A stretch of 64,000 nt of DNA from Poseidonocella pacifica (lineage in GTDB: Bacteria > Pseudomonadota > Alphaproteobacteria > Rhodobacterales > Rhodobacteraceae). The notes below the pieces were generated by a model, which saw only the letters and a program-made list of their open reading frames with translations, was not told the origin of the DNA and did no database searches. Where the stretch lies: contig NZ_FOJU01000001.1 in the NCBI RefSeq assembly GCF_900111875.1, forward strand, positions 1-64,000, given 5' to 3'. The position numbers were made by a program, and so were the translations under genes. This document shows, in pieces, positions 39,957 through 49,307 of this stretch; within the stretch, counting starts at the first letter, position 1, and each line of letters begins with the position of its first letter.

Positions 39957-40721
39957 ATGATTCTTGATCATACATCCGTCGCGATTACGGGGGCGGGAAG
40001 TGGACTTGGCGCCGCCACAGCGCGCCGTTTTGCCGACGCCGGGGCTGTTGTCGCCTGCCTTGACCTGAGCCCCGACGCGGCGCAGCGAACCGCGGATGAC
40101 ATAGGTGGATCTGCACACGCCGTTGACGTCTCTGACCGCGAGGGTGTTGAGCGCGTTTTCCGTGAAATCGAGGCGGCGCAAGGGGCGCCCAGAGTTGTCG
40201 TCAATTGCGCAGGTATCGGCACGGCGGCGCGCATCTTGCCGCGTGACGGCAGCCTGAGCATCGACAGTTTCGAACAGGCGCTGCGCGTCAATCTGCTTGG
40301 TACCTATACCGTCATGAATATCGCGGCGCGGGCCATGGCCGCTGCGGACCCGATCGGGCCGGACAATGCGCGGGGCGTGATCATCAATACCGCGTCAGTG
40401 GCGTTTGAGGACGGACAGATCGGGCAGGCGGCCTATGCCGCATCGAAAGGCGGCATCGTCTCGATGACCTTGCCGGCCGCGCGCGAACTCGCTCGGTTCG
40501 GCATTCGCGTGATGGCGATTGCCCCGGGTCTGTTTGAAACCTCGATGAGCGCGGGGCTTCCCGACGATATCCGGGCGGATATCTTGCGCGCCGTTCCCTA
40601 TCCCTCCCGAATGGGAGATGCCGATGAATATGCCCAGCTTGCGCAGAGCATAGTGGAAAACCCAATGCTGAACGGGACGGTGATACGTCTCGATGCCGCC
40701 GCGCGCATGCCGATCAAGTAA
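39957..40721 (+). CDS. SDR, 3-hydroxyacyl-CoA dehydrogenase (HSD17B10-like)
   Basis: A 254-residue SDR: the TGAGSGLGAATARRF loop (residues ~11-25), CLDLSPD (acidic residue after strand 2, favouring NAD), NCAGIGTAARIL, NTASVAFEDGQIGQAAYAASKGGI (Ser, Tyr, Lys) and a C-terminus typical of type II 3-hydroxyacyl-CoA dehydrogenases. In this operon it would oxidise the 3-hydroxy-3-arylpropionyl-CoA made by the hydratase to the beta-keto thioester. ATG 39957 follows GGGAGG. It is the first gene of the operon that continues through the enoyl-CoA hydratase. Confidence 0.87.
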   Translation: MILDHTSVAITGAGSGLGAATARRFADAGAVVACLDLSPDAAQRTADDIGGSAHAVDVSDREGVERVFREIEAAQGAPRVVVNCAGIGTAARILPRDGSLSIDSFEQALRVNLLGTYTVMNIAARAMAAADPIGPDNARGVIINTASVAFEDGQIGQAAYAASKGGIVSMTLPAARELARFGIRVMAIAPGLFETSMSAGLPDDIRADILRAVPYPSRMGDADEYAQLAQSIVENPMLNGTVIRLDAAARMPIK

Positions 40722-40731
40722 GGATACCGAT

Positions 40732-41514
40732 GTGACTCTGCCCGAAGCCACAGACACCGTTTTGCAAATCGACATTGATGGCCCCGTCGCGACATTGACG
40801 ATGAGCAGGCCGGCCAAGCGGAACGCGATGTGCGACGAGTTGCTTGACGGCATTGACGCCTTCTTTTCCAACCCACCAGAAGGCGTCCGCGTGGTGATCC
40901 TGACGGGCACGGCGGGGCATTTCTGTTCGGGGCTCGATTTGTCAGAGCATGTCGCCCGCGATGCGGAAGGCACGATGCGCCATTCACGCAACTGGCACCG
41001 CGTGATGGATCTGATCCAGTTGTCCGGGCTTCCCGTCGTCTCCGCGATGTTCGGCGCGGTCATAGGAGGCGGGCTGGAACTCGCGGCATCGACACATGTC
41101 CGTATCGCAGAGCCCAGTTGCATCTTTCAGCTTCCCGAGGGGCGGCGCGGCATTTTCGTTGGAGGTGGCGCGACGGTGAGGGTCGGCCGTATCCTTGGCG
41201 CCGACCGGATGTGCGAGATGATGCTCACCGGTCGCAAGTTCGGAACCGAGGAGGGGCTTGCCATGGGTCTCACGCATTATTCGGTCGGTGAGGGGGAAGC
41301 TTTGCCGAAGGCCCGCGAACTGGCCCAAGGCATCGCACGGAATGCGACGCTGTCCAACTACATGATGATTCAGGCGATCAGTCGGATTTCGGACATGTCG
41401 CGGAGCGATGGTCTCTTTACGGAAAGCCTTGCCGCAGCGGTTTCACAGACCAGCGCGGACGCCGAGGAGGGGCTCAAGGCATTTCTCGAGAAACGGAAAC
41501 CTGTCTTTCGATAG
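40732..41514 (+). CDS. Enoyl-CoA hydratase/isomerase family protein
   Basis: A 260-residue crotonase. The oxyanion-hole segments are AKRNAMCDELLDGIDAFF and HFCSGLDLSEH, and the active-site regions are GAVIGGGLELAASTHVRIAE and FQLPEGRRGIFVGGGATVRV, the latter carrying the Glu of the LPE-x-x-x-G motif. It hydrates an enoyl-CoA; beside a feruloyl-CoA-synthetase-like gene, hydration of a hydroxycinnamoyl-CoA is likely. I take GTG 40732 as the start, because AAGGA (40719-40723) is well placed before it and the in-frame ATG at 40693 lies inside the SDR gene. Confidence 0.87.
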   Translation: MTLPEATDTVLQIDIDGPVATLTMSRPAKRNAMCDELLDGIDAFFSNPPEGVRVVILTGTAGHFCSGLDLSEHVARDAEGTMRHSRNWHRVMDLIQLSGLPVVSAMFGAVIGGGLELAASTHVRIAEPSCIFQLPEGRRGIFVGGGATVRVGRILGADRMCEMMLTGRKFGTEEGLAMGLTHYSVGEGEALPKARELAQGIARNATLSNYMMIQAISRISDMSRSDGLFTESLAAAVSQTSADAEEGLKAFLEKRKPVFR

Positions 41515-41560
41515 TCCAAAGAGAAGACAGGCAAAAACGTCATTTTAGGGAGGAAACCAA

Positions 41561-42601
41561 ATGACACACATGACCCGCCGTACGGCGCTCGCCTCGATGG
41601 GCGCGGCGCTCGCGACACCAGCATTGGTCTCACGGGCATCCGCTGCTGAAGTCACGCTGCGCTTGCATCACTTCCTGCCACCGGTGGCACCGATGCATAC
41701 GAGCTTCTTCGAAGTGTGGGCCGCCGAACTGGCCGAAGCGTCCGAAGGTGCCATCGAGGTACAGATTTTTCCGGCGATGCAGCTGGGCGGCAAGCCGCCC
41801 CAGCTCGCGGATCAGGTGCGCAACGGGATCTGCGACATTGCCTGGACCTTGCCGGTCTATACACCCGATCGCTTTCCTGTCGCGGAGACGATGTCGAACC
41901 CGTTCATGGTGACGAATGCGGAAAAGACCTCCGTTGCCTTGCATAACCTGATGGATGAGTTCGGCGGAGATGAATACCGCGGGATGAAACCTTTGGCGTA
42001 TCACACGCATGATGGTGGCAAACTGCACACACGCGATGCGCCCGTGCTCAGCGCGGCCGACCTTCAGGGGCTGAAACTCCGTGCGCCGAACCAGTCGACA
42101 GGCGATATGTTGGCCGGATTCGGGGCAGAGGTGGTCTTCTTCCCGGTTACGGAAATGGTGGTCGGGCTGTCCAGCGGCGTGATCGACGGGTGCTGCCTGC
42201 CATACGAAGTGGTGCCGGCCTTCAAATTGCAGGAACTGACATCCTTTACCTCGGAACCGGCAGCGGGCGCGCGCGGGCTCTATGCCAACTCGTTCTCCCT
42301 GCTGATGAACGAGGCAAGATACGAAGGGCTTTCGGATGATCTGCGCGGCGTGATTGACGCGGCGTCGGGGATCGAGCTTTCGCGCCGGATCGGCAAGCAG
42401 TTCGATGGTTTCGAAGCCTTTGGCCGGGGCGTTGTCGAAAAGCACGGCAACACAATCGAGGAGATCCCGGTGGAGGAGATCAATCGCTGGCGCGAGGCGG
42501 CATCGCCGGTGCACGAAGCCTGGATTGCCAAGTTGAACGACCGCGGGCACGATGGTGCGGCGATCATGGCGCGAGCCAACGAACTGCTCGACGCGGGCTG
42601 A
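41561..42601 (+). CDS. dctP: TRAP transporter solute-binding protein (DctP family)
   Basis: A 346-residue periplasmic DctP-type binding protein. The signal (MTHMTRRTALASMGAALATPALVSRASA) contains an RR pair, so export by Tat is possible. The mature protein has EVTLRLHHFLPPVAPMHTSFFEVWAAELAEAS, IQIFPAMQLGGKP-type strands and the LKLRAPNQSTGDMLAGFGAEVVFFPVTEMVVGLSSGVIDG region with the carboxylate-binding Arg. With the DctQ and DctM genes after it, it imports an organic acid by ion gradient. In this operon the probable ligand is an aromatic or phenylpropenoid acid. A strong GGGAGG ribosome site precedes the ATG. Confidence 0.92.
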   Translation: MTHMTRRTALASMGAALATPALVSRASAAEVTLRLHHFLPPVAPMHTSFFEVWAAELAEASEGAIEVQIFPAMQLGGKPPQLADQVRNGICDIAWTLPVYTPDRFPVAETMSNPFMVTNAEKTSVALHNLMDEFGGDEYRGMKPLAYHTHDGGKLHTRDAPVLSAADLQGLKLRAPNQSTGDMLAGFGAEVVFFPVTEMVVGLSSGVIDGCCLPYEVVPAFKLQELTSFTSEPAAGARGLYANSFSLLMNEARYEGLSDDLRGVIDAASGIELSRRIGKQFDGFEAFGRGVVEKHGNTIEEIPVEEINRWREAASPVHEAWIAKLNDRGHDGAAIMARANELLDAG

Positions 42602-42608
42602 TCGAAAA

Positions 42609-43145
42609 ATGTCGGAGTCATCCATTGGCAACGCAGAGGGGCTCCATGCCCCTCTGTTCCGGCTGCTTCACCGCGTATGCGTCGCTTGTGCTGCGGTCGG
42701 GGGGCTGGTCATTTTTGGCGCGGCGTTCGTGGTCACCTTTTCAATTGTTCGGAGCCTGATGGGCTTCGGGGCCGTGCGAGGGGAGTTCGAACTGGTTGAA
42801 CTGGCCTGCGCGACCTGTGCCTCACTGTTCCTCCCGCTTTGCCAACTCACGAAGGGTCATGTGATGGTCGATGTCTTCACCAACTGGCTTCCCGACAGGG
42901 TGAACAGGGCCATGGATAGCATCTGGACCCTGTTGTTTGCCGCAGGTTGGGCGTTTGTCTGCTGGCGGCTTCTGCATGGCCTCTCCGAGATGCACGGCTA
43001 TGGCGACCGCACCATGCTGCTGCGCGCGCCTGTCTGGTGGGTCTACGTACCCGCGGTGATCGGCACAGGGCTGTCGGCGTTCGTCGCCACGGCGCAGGGG
43101 GTCACGGCTCTCCTGCCTCGCCGCCCGCAAACGGAAGGTGTGTGA
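42609..43145 (+). CDS. dctQ: TRAP transporter small permease (DctQ family)
   Basis: A 178-residue DctQ-type membrane protein with four predicted helices: VCVACAAVGGLVIFGAAFVVTFSIV, LVELACATCASLFLPLCQL (followed by the family motif KGHVMVDVFT), AMDSIWTLLFAAGWAFVCWRLL, and APVWWVYVPAVIGTGLSAFVATAQG. ATG 42609 (MSESSIGN) lies 7 bp after dctP. Its TGA overlaps the dctM ATG by one base. It acts as a scaffold for DctM. Confidence 0.9.
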   Translation: MSESSIGNAEGLHAPLFRLLHRVCVACAAVGGLVIFGAAFVVTFSIVRSLMGFGAVRGEFELVELACATCASLFLPLCQLTKGHVMVDVFTNWLPDRVNRAMDSIWTLLFAAGWAFVCWRLLHGLSEMHGYGDRTMLLRAPVWWVYVPAVIGTGLSAFVATAQGVTALLPRRPQTEGV

Positions 43146-44467
43146 TGGATCCCTTCACGTTTTCGCTCGTGTTGATCGCGGGCCTGTTTGTTCTGATCTT
43201 CATGCGTATGCCCATTGCCCTGGCCATGGCGATCGCCGGGATCATTGGCTATGTGCACCTCAGCTCTTTTGCCGGCCTCAAGGCGTATCTAAGCACGGCT
43301 TGGGTGGACAAGTTCATGTCTTACGATTTCGCCGTTGTGCCGCTGTTCATCCTGATGGGCCATCTGGCGACGAGATCGGGAATTTCGGCGTCAATCTTCA
43401 ACGCGGCGCGCGCGTGGATCGGACATTTGCGCGGTGGGCTTGCCATGGCGGCGGTCGCTGGCTGCGCGCTCTTTGGGTCGATCTCCGGCTCCTCGCTTGC
43501 GACGGCCTCAACGATGACGCGCGTTGCCATGCCCGAAATGCGCAAACATGGGTTTTCCGGGGCACTCTCCGCAGGGTCGCTTGCTGCGGGTGGGACACTG
43601 GGAATCCTGATCCCTCCGTCGATCGTCCTCATCATTTTTGCGCTTCTGACAGAGCAGAATATCGTCAAACTTTTCCTCGCCGCGACGGTGCCGGGATTTC
43701 TCGCGGTCGTCGGCTTCATGATCGCGATTTCAATCTATGTGCGTCTCTTCCCGCACGAGGGCCCAACAAGCGAACGCGCCACGTTCCGGCAGAGGGTGCG
43801 CGCCATCGGGGAAATCTGGCATGTTCTGGTGATCTTTACCGTCGTGCTGGGCGGGATCTATGGTGGATACTTTACCCCTGCACAGGGTGCCTCGGTCGGG
43901 GTTATCCTGACGTTGGTACTGGGCAGCCTGAAGGGGGGGCTGACCCCGCGGACCGTTCTTGAAAGTCTGATCGACACGGCAGGAACAAGCGCGATGATCT
44001 TTGCGATCGTGTTCGGCGCGGATCTGTTCAACGTGGCCCTGGCACTTAGCCGGATGCCTATGGACGTCGCCCAGTATTTCGCGGCATCCGATATCGCCCC
44101 GATGGTGGTTTTGCTCGCGATCGTGCTGTTCTACCTCGTGATGGGGTGCCTCATGGACAGCCTTTCGATGATCCTTCTGACCGTTCCTGTCTTCTTTCCC
44201 ACGATCATGGCGCTCGATTTTGGCCTCCTGCCCGAACAGCAAGCCATGTGGTTCGGGATCATCGCGCTGGTCGTGGTCGAAATGGGGCTGATCACGCCGC
44301 CGGTCGGGATGAACCTCTTCGTCATCTCAGCGATGGCGAGGGATATCCCGATGACACAGATATTCCGTGGCACGCTGCCGTTCATTCTGGCCGAATTTTC
44401 CCGCATCGCGATCCTGATCACCTTTCCGGCCCTGAGCTATTGGCTGGTCGATCTTGTGATGAATTGA
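43145..44467 (+). CDS. dctM: TRAP transporter large permease (DctM family)
   Basis: A 440-residue DctM-type secondary transporter with about a dozen hydrophobic segments. Family motifs are VPLFILMGHLATRSGISASIFNAARAWIGHLRGGLAMA, CALFGSISGSSLATASTMTRVAMPEM, AAGGTLGILIPPSIVLIIFALLTEQNI and EMGLITPPVGMNLFVISAM. It carries the substrate released by the DctP protein into the cytoplasm. The start overlaps the dctQ stop (TGATG), fixing ATG 43145. It sits between the hydratase and the MarR/CoA ligase genes, so it belongs to the phenylpropanoid operon. Confidence 0.93.
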   Translation: MDPFTFSLVLIAGLFVLIFMRMPIALAMAIAGIIGYVHLSSFAGLKAYLSTAWVDKFMSYDFAVVPLFILMGHLATRSGISASIFNAARAWIGHLRGGLAMAAVAGCALFGSISGSSLATASTMTRVAMPEMRKHGFSGALSAGSLAAGGTLGILIPPSIVLIIFALLTEQNIVKLFLAATVPGFLAVVGFMIAISIYVRLFPHEGPTSERATFRQRVRAIGEIWHVLVIFTVVLGGIYGGYFTPAQGASVGVILTLVLGSLKGGLTPRTVLESLIDTAGTSAMIFAIVFGADLFNVALALSRMPMDVAQYFAASDIAPMVVLLAIVLFYLVMGCLMDSLSMILLTVPVFFPTIMALDFGLLPEQQAMWFGIIALVVVEMGLITPPVGMNLFVISAMARDIPMTQIFRGTLPFILAEFSRIAILITFPALSYWLVDLVMN

Positions 44468-44479
44468 GGACGAAAGAGG

Positions 44480-44977
44480 ATGGTTGAAAAGTCTTCGAGC
44501 ACAGAGATCACGGCAGCTAGAAGGGAGCCCAGCGATGCGCTTCTGCGACAGTTCGCCGGTTACCGGATGAAGCGCGCATACCTTCTGATCCAAGAGGATA
44601 TGGCAAGAACGCTCTCGCCATTTGGTCTGCGGACGGGGACGTTCTCGGCGCTCGCGGTGGTGATCGACAGCCCCGGTATCTCACAGACGGAGTTGTCGCA
44701 TCTGCTCAATATCAAACGCTCCGGCGTGGTGGTCGTGGTGGACGAATTGGAACGCGCCGGGGTGCTCCGGCGCAAACCCGTCAAAGGAGACCGTAGAACC
44801 AACGCACTCACCGTTACGGCGGCGGGTCGCCGTCTCTGGGGCAAGGTTGAGAAGGCGGTACAGGAACACGAAGCCGCGATCCTGAGTGATCTCAATGAGG
44901 TCGAGATCGCGCAGCTCCGTGATTTGCTTGGCCGGGTGAGCAAAACCTCCGGCACCGATTTGGAGAGAGAACATTGA
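44480..44977 (+). CDS. MarR-family regulator (hydroxycinnamate-type)
   Basis: A 165-residue MarR protein. The winged helix is in residues ~50-115 (TFSALAVVIDSPGISQTELSHLLNIKRSGVVVVVDELERAGVLRRKPVKGDRRTNALTVTAAGRRLW). MarR proteins next to hydroxycinnamate CoA ligase genes (CouR, FerC, HcaR, PhdR types) are released by the CoA thioester product. The same mechanism is likely here, by position. Unusually it is inside the operon rather than divergent from it, and its TGA overlaps the TTG start of the ligase. Confidence 0.88.
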   Translation: MVEKSSSTEITAARREPSDALLRQFAGYRMKRAYLLIQEDMARTLSPFGLRTGTFSALAVVIDSPGISQTELSHLLNIKRSGVVVVVDELERAGVLRRKPVKGDRRTNALTVTAAGRRLWGKVEKAVQEHEAAILSDLNEVEIAQLRDLLGRVSKTSGTDLEREH

Positions 44978-46788
44978 TCGATAGTCAAACAGGTCTCGAC
45001 CTCGTACCCCACTCGGTGAGCTTGACGCGCCGGAAGAGCGATCTGATCCTGACCTCTCAGGTACCGCTTGCTCCGGTGGTGGAACGTACCGCGGACTGGT
45101 TGCATCATTCGGCGGAACAGACCCCGGATAATGTGTTTTTGTCCGAGCGCGCAGAAGCGGGCTGGCGGGATGTCACCTTCGCGCAGGCCTTGAGGATGGT
45201 TCGTGCCATTGCCACGTCGCTCGGCGCGCGCGGCATGGGGCCGCAAACCCCAATCGTGATCTTGTCAGGGAATTCCATCAATCACGCTCTGCTGTCCTTC
45301 GGCGCGCAATACGCCGGCGTGCCGACTGTTCCGCTGGCCGAGCAATACTCGCTTATCCCCGAGGCCCACGGGCGGCTGACCTATGTGCTGGAAAAGGTGC
45401 GCCCGGTCATGGCCTATGCGGAGGATGCCGCCCTCTACGCAGGGGCATTGGCGTTGCCGCAACTCCGCGGTGTCGAGATTGTTGCAACGCACCTCGACGG
45501 TGCGCAGGGCGCGGCGACGTCGTTCGCCAGCCTGCTGGAAGGTGACAAGGGCCAGAATGCGGATGCCCTGCTCGCCTCCACAGGGCCGGATACCGTGGCC
45601 AAGGTTCTGTTCACCTCGGGGTCCTCCTCCGATCCCAAGGGGGTATTGACCACCCAGCGAATGATGTGCGCGAACCAGATGCAAATGGCGTCCGTCTTGC
45701 CGTTCCTGAGGGACCGCGCGCCGCGTATCTGTGATTGGCTGCCGTGGAACCATGTTTTCGGCGGGTCGCATAACGTCAACATGATGCTCGCTCATGGGGG
45801 AACACTCGTCATTGACGATGGCAAGCCCACCAAGAAACATTTCGAGCGAACCGTGCGCAATGTCATCGAACGGCCGGGAACCTTGTCTTTCAACGTCCCC
45901 GTCGGGTTTTCCATGTTGGTCCATGAGATGGAGAGCAATCTCGCCCTGCGCGAAGCGTATTTCGGTGATCTCGATATGATCTTTTATGCCGGGGCGTCAT
46001 TGCCGCAGGATGTCTGGACCCGGCTTGAGGAAATGGCTGTGGAGGTCCGAGGCCGATTGCCTCTGATGATTTCCAGTTGGGGGATGACCGAAACGGCACC
46101 CGCGACACTCATGGTGCATGAGCCGATCGGACGCTCCGGCGTGATCGGTGTGCCGTTGCCCGGGACGGAGATCAAATTGATCCCCGATGATGAGATGCGC
46201 TGCGAACTGCGGGTCAAAGGCCCGAATATCATGGCGGGCTATTTCGATGACCCTGAGCGGACGGCGGATGCCTTTGACGACGAAGGTTTCCTTAGAACCG
46301 GTGATGCCGTGCGATTTGTGGATGTGAACGATCCCGAGCGGGGCTTGGCTTTCGACGGGCGCGTATCCGAGGATTTCAAGCTTCTGACGGGCACATGGGT
46401 ACAGGCGGGGAAGCTCCGGTTGGACGCACTCGAGGTGCTGCGGGGCTTGGTGCAGGATGTGATGATTTGCGGGCACGACCGCGATGCCGTCGGCCTTTTC
46501 ATCTTTCCCCGCCCGGATCAGGTGCATGGCGATAATACCTCAGAGGGGGCTGTGATTGACCCGGTGCTTCAATCACAGATCGAATCCCGCCTGAGCGCCA
46601 TGGCCGAAGCCGCGTCGGGTTCGGCAAGACGGATCTCGCGCGCAATCATTCTTGCAGAGCCGCCATCGCTCAAGGACAGCGAGATAACCGACAAGGGATC
46701 TCTCAATCCGCGCAAGATCATGGCACGGCGCGCCGCCCTGCTTGAACGGCTTTATGACAATGAAGATCCGGCTCTGATCCGGGTGTGA
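44974..46788 (+). CDS. fcs: Feruloyl-CoA synthase-like AMP-dependent ligase
   Basis: A 604-residue acyl-CoA synthetase. The AMP-binding loop is FTSGSSSDPKG (residues 213-223), followed by CDWLPWNHVFGGSHNVNMML, SSWGMTETAPA, and the late motif AFDGRVSEDFKLLTGTWVQAGKLR, which is characteristic of feruloyl/4-hydroxycinnamoyl-CoA synthetases of this long type. It activates an aromatic propenoic or propionic acid with ATP and CoA. The frame starts at TTG 44974, overlapping the MarR stop (TTGA), with GGAGAGAGA as the ribosome site and no better ATG nearby. The symbol fcs is by family resemblance; the exact acid is unproven. Confidence 0.88.
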   Translation: MIDSQTGLDLVPHSVSLTRRKSDLILTSQVPLAPVVERTADWLHHSAEQTPDNVFLSERAEAGWRDVTFAQALRMVRAIATSLGARGMGPQTPIVILSGNSINHALLSFGAQYAGVPTVPLAEQYSLIPEAHGRLTYVLEKVRPVMAYAEDAALYAGALALPQLRGVEIVATHLDGAQGAATSFASLLEGDKGQNADALLASTGPDTVAKVLFTSGSSSDPKGVLTTQRMMCANQMQMASVLPFLRDRAPRICDWLPWNHVFGGSHNVNMMLAHGGTLVIDDGKPTKKHFERTVRNVIERPGTLSFNVPVGFSMLVHEMESNLALREAYFGDLDMIFYAGASLPQDVWTRLEEMAVEVRGRLPLMISSWGMTETAPATLMVHEPIGRSGVIGVPLPGTEIKLIPDDEMRCELRVKGPNIMAGYFDDPERTADAFDDEGFLRTGDAVRFVDVNDPERGLAFDGRVSEDFKLLTGTWVQAGKLRLDALEVLRGLVQDVMICGHDRDAVGLFIFPRPDQVHGDNTSEGAVIDPVLQSQIESRLSAMAEAASGSARRISRAIILAEPPSLKDSEITDKGSLNPRKIMARRAALLERLYDNEDPALIRV

Positions 46789-46797
46789 GGGAAACAC

Positions 46798-47673
46798 ATG
46801 GTCGATTTCGAAAATGTTCGCGCGATTGATTTTCATACCCATGCGGAGGAGGCCTGTGGCTGTCATGCCGATGACGGCTATGATGAATTGCAGAGCACCA
46901 TGGCCAAGTACTTCGGCGCTCCATGGCAGCATCCACCGACGATCGACGAAACTGCGGCGCACTACCGCGAGAAGAACATCGCCGCCGTGATCTTTCCCGT
47001 CGATGCAGAGCGCGAAACCGGATATCGGCGCTATGACAATTACGAGGTGGCGGACGCCTGCGCGAAAAACTCTGACATACTCATCCCCTTCGCCTCCATC
47101 GACCCGGCCAAGGGCAAGCTTGGCGCGCGCGAGGCGCGGGACCTCGTCGAAAATCACGGGGTTCAGGGGTTCAAGTTCCATCCGACCATGCAGGGGTTTT
47201 ATCCCAACGATCGGTCCGCCTACGTTCTCTATGAGGCGATTGCCGAAACCGGAAAACCGGCCTTGTTTCACACCGGACAAACCGGGGTGGGGTCGGGCAT
47301 GCCCGGCGGGAATGGTATGCGTTTGAAATACTCCAACCCGATGTACATGGATGATCTGGCCGTGGATTTTCCCGACATGCCGATCATCCTCGCGCATCCA
47401 TCGTTCCCATGGCAGGAAGAGGCGCTGTCGGTCGCTCAGCACAAGCCGAACGTTTACATAGATCTGTCCGGATGGTCGCCGAAGTACTTTCCGAAAATCC
47501 TCATTCAGTATGCAAACCGGATGCTGAAAAAGAAGATGCTCTTTGGGTCCGACTGGCCGATGATCGCCCCAGAGAAGTGGCTGGATGCCTTTGATCAGGC
47601 AGACTTCCGGGATGATGTTCGCCCGTTGATCCTCAAGGAGAATGCCATGCGTCTTTTGGGCGTGGCGAGTTAG
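46798..47673 (+). CDS. Amidohydrolase-family hydrolase (aryl-beta-ketoacyl-CoA hydrolase type)
   Basis: A 291-residue amidohydrolase-2 TIM barrel. Metal ligands include H13 and H15 (IDFHTHAEE), with VQGFKFHPTMQ, IILAHPSFPWQEEAL and the final Asp in LFGSDWPM. Close relatives sit in the hydroxycinnamate clusters of Agrobacterium (Atu1421) and Corynebacterium (PhdC), where the protein cleaves 4-hydroxyphenyl-beta-ketoacyl-CoA to release the benzoate and acetyl-CoA. The gene set here supports that role. It lies 9 bp after the ligase and 3 bp before the acyl-CoA dehydrogenase. Confidence 0.85.
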   Translation: MVDFENVRAIDFHTHAEEACGCHADDGYDELQSTMAKYFGAPWQHPPTIDETAAHYREKNIAAVIFPVDAERETGYRRYDNYEVADACAKNSDILIPFASIDPAKGKLGAREARDLVENHGVQGFKFHPTMQGFYPNDRSAYVLYEAIAETGKPALFHTGQTGVGSGMPGGNGMRLKYSNPMYMDDLAVDFPDMPIILAHPSFPWQEEALSVAQHKPNVYIDLSGWSPKYFPKILIQYANRMLKKKMLFGSDWPMIAPEKWLDAFDQADFRDDVRPLILKENAMRLLGVAS

Positions 47674-47676
47674 GTC

Positions 47677-49266
47677 ATGACAGCATTCGAAGCGCCCGTT
47701 GATGACATTCTGTTCTCGCTCCAGAACGTCGCCGGTGCTGACCAGTTGCCGCAATGGGACGGCGATCTTGGACCCGAGATCATAAAACACTTCGCGGCCT
47801 TCGCCGAGGGTGTGATCGCGCCGTTGAATGCTCCGGGCGACCGGCAGGGGTGCGCGCTGGAGAATGGGTATGTCCGGATGCCGGACGGCTTTGCGGAAGC
47901 GTTCGCGCAATTGAGCGCTATGGGCTGGCAGGGGCTATCCGCCCCTGAAGAGCATGGCGGCATGGCCCAGAACGCACTTGTCGCAGCGGCCGTATCCGAG
48001 ATTTTTTCCGGCGCCAATCTGTCGATGCAGATGGTCTGCAATCTTGTGCCCGGCGCGATCTCCACGCTCCGCAGGTTTGGCACCGATGCACAACAGGCGG
48101 CTTGGGTTCCAAAACTCGCGGCGGGTGAGGCGCTTTCGACGATGTGCCTGACCGAACCGGGGGCGGGCTCTGATCTGTCGCGTATTCGCACCAAGGCGAC
48201 GCGCTCTGGCGATGGGTGGGTTATCGACGGCGAAAAGATATTCATCTCCGGCGGCGATCAGGATCTGAGCGAAGATATCCTGCATCTGATCCTCGCCCGC
48301 ACGGGCGCGACGGAAGACGGGATCAAGGGGCTATCGTTGTTTCTTGCCGGTAAGCGTGACGCTGGCGCCGCCGTTACCGTCACGCGGATCGAAGAGAAGA
48401 TGGGCCTGCACGCATCACCCACGTGTCAGATGGCATTCGCTGGCTGTCCGGCGGAACTCGTCGGAGAGGAAGGCGCAGGACTGACGGCGATGTTTGTTCT
48501 GATGAACCATGCCAGATTGGACGTAAGCCTGCAGGGCGTCGCGCTTGCCGCCCGTGCGCACCGCCTTGCGAGCGCTTACGCCGCAGAACGTACGCAGGGA
48601 AGGCGGGCTGACGGAAGGGATGCAGTCTTGGCCGAGCATCCCGACGTGCGCCGCATGCTAGACGAGCAAAGGTGCCTTGAGATTGGCGCGCGGGGCATGG
48701 CGCATGTGGCATTGGTCGAAATGATGCGCGGGACGCGACCCGCGCTGGTCGAGTTTCTGACGCCGATTTGCAAGGTGTTCTGCACAGAAGCGGGGATTTC
48801 TTCGGCCAATCTCGGAATCCAGATCCTTGGCGGATATGGGTATCTGACTGAGTACGGCATGGCGCAAACTTGGGCCGATGCGCGGATCACTGCGATTTAC
48901 GAAGGGGCGAATGGGATCCACGAACTGGCCATCGCGACGCGGGGGCTTCGGCAGGCGGGCGGGGCGGGTGCAGATGCCTTCGATGCGTTGATCGAAGAGC
49001 TGACCGATCATCCTGCCATATTGAACCTACGGGATATCTGGCGACAGGCGCGCGCTCGACTGCTTGAGGTGGAGGATCCGGCAGCTTTGGCCCATGACTT
49101 CGCACAGCTGAGCTGTGCGCTTTTCCACCGTGCCGTCTGCGCGCGTATCGCTGCGGTGGGCGCGACTCCAGAGTACGAAAGGCTGCTCGACTTTGCCCTG
49201 TCGCGACATTTGCCCGTGAGCTTGGCGTTGCTGGATCTGCCTGCGACGATGGCGGCCGCCTCCTGA
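47677..49266 (+). CDS. Acyl-CoA dehydrogenase, long form
   Basis: A 529-residue acyl-CoA dehydrogenase of the extended type (like DmdC/FadE-related forms, usually 580-600 aa). The FAD/substrate motifs are STMCLTEPGAGSDLSRIRTKA, WVIDGEKIFISGGDQD and ITAIYEGANGIHELAIATRGL, the latter containing the catalytic Glu region (YEGANGI). It would introduce the 2,3-double bond into an arylpropionyl-CoA, widening the operon's range to dihydro-phenylpropanoids, as for PhdD. It is the last gene of the operon and converges with the phn transporter genes. Confidence 0.9.
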   Translation: MTAFEAPVDDILFSLQNVAGADQLPQWDGDLGPEIIKHFAAFAEGVIAPLNAPGDRQGCALENGYVRMPDGFAEAFAQLSAMGWQGLSAPEEHGGMAQNALVAAAVSEIFSGANLSMQMVCNLVPGAISTLRRFGTDAQQAAWVPKLAAGEALSTMCLTEPGAGSDLSRIRTKATRSGDGWVIDGEKIFISGGDQDLSEDILHLILARTGATEDGIKGLSLFLAGKRDAGAAVTVTRIEEKMGLHASPTCQMAFAGCPAELVGEEGAGLTAMFVLMNHARLDVSLQGVALAARAHRLASAYAAERTQGRRADGRDAVLAEHPDVRRMLDEQRCLEIGARGMAHVALVEMMRGTRPALVEFLTPICKVFCTEAGISSANLGIQILGGYGYLTEYGMAQTWADARITAIYEGANGIHELAIATRGLRQAGGAGADAFDALIEELTDHPAILNLRDIWRQARARLLEVEDPAALAHDFAQLSCALFHRAVCARIAAVGATPEYERLLDFALSRHLPVSLALLDLPATMAAAS

Positions 49267-49307
49267 AAATCTTGCGGCCTGACGAGGCTGACCCCGGATA
49301 CCGCGGG

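Noticed and set aside
46573-47910. 445-codon minus-strand frame opposite the amidohydrolase
   Set aside because: It overlaps three real plus-strand genes of one operon and has no recognisable domain.
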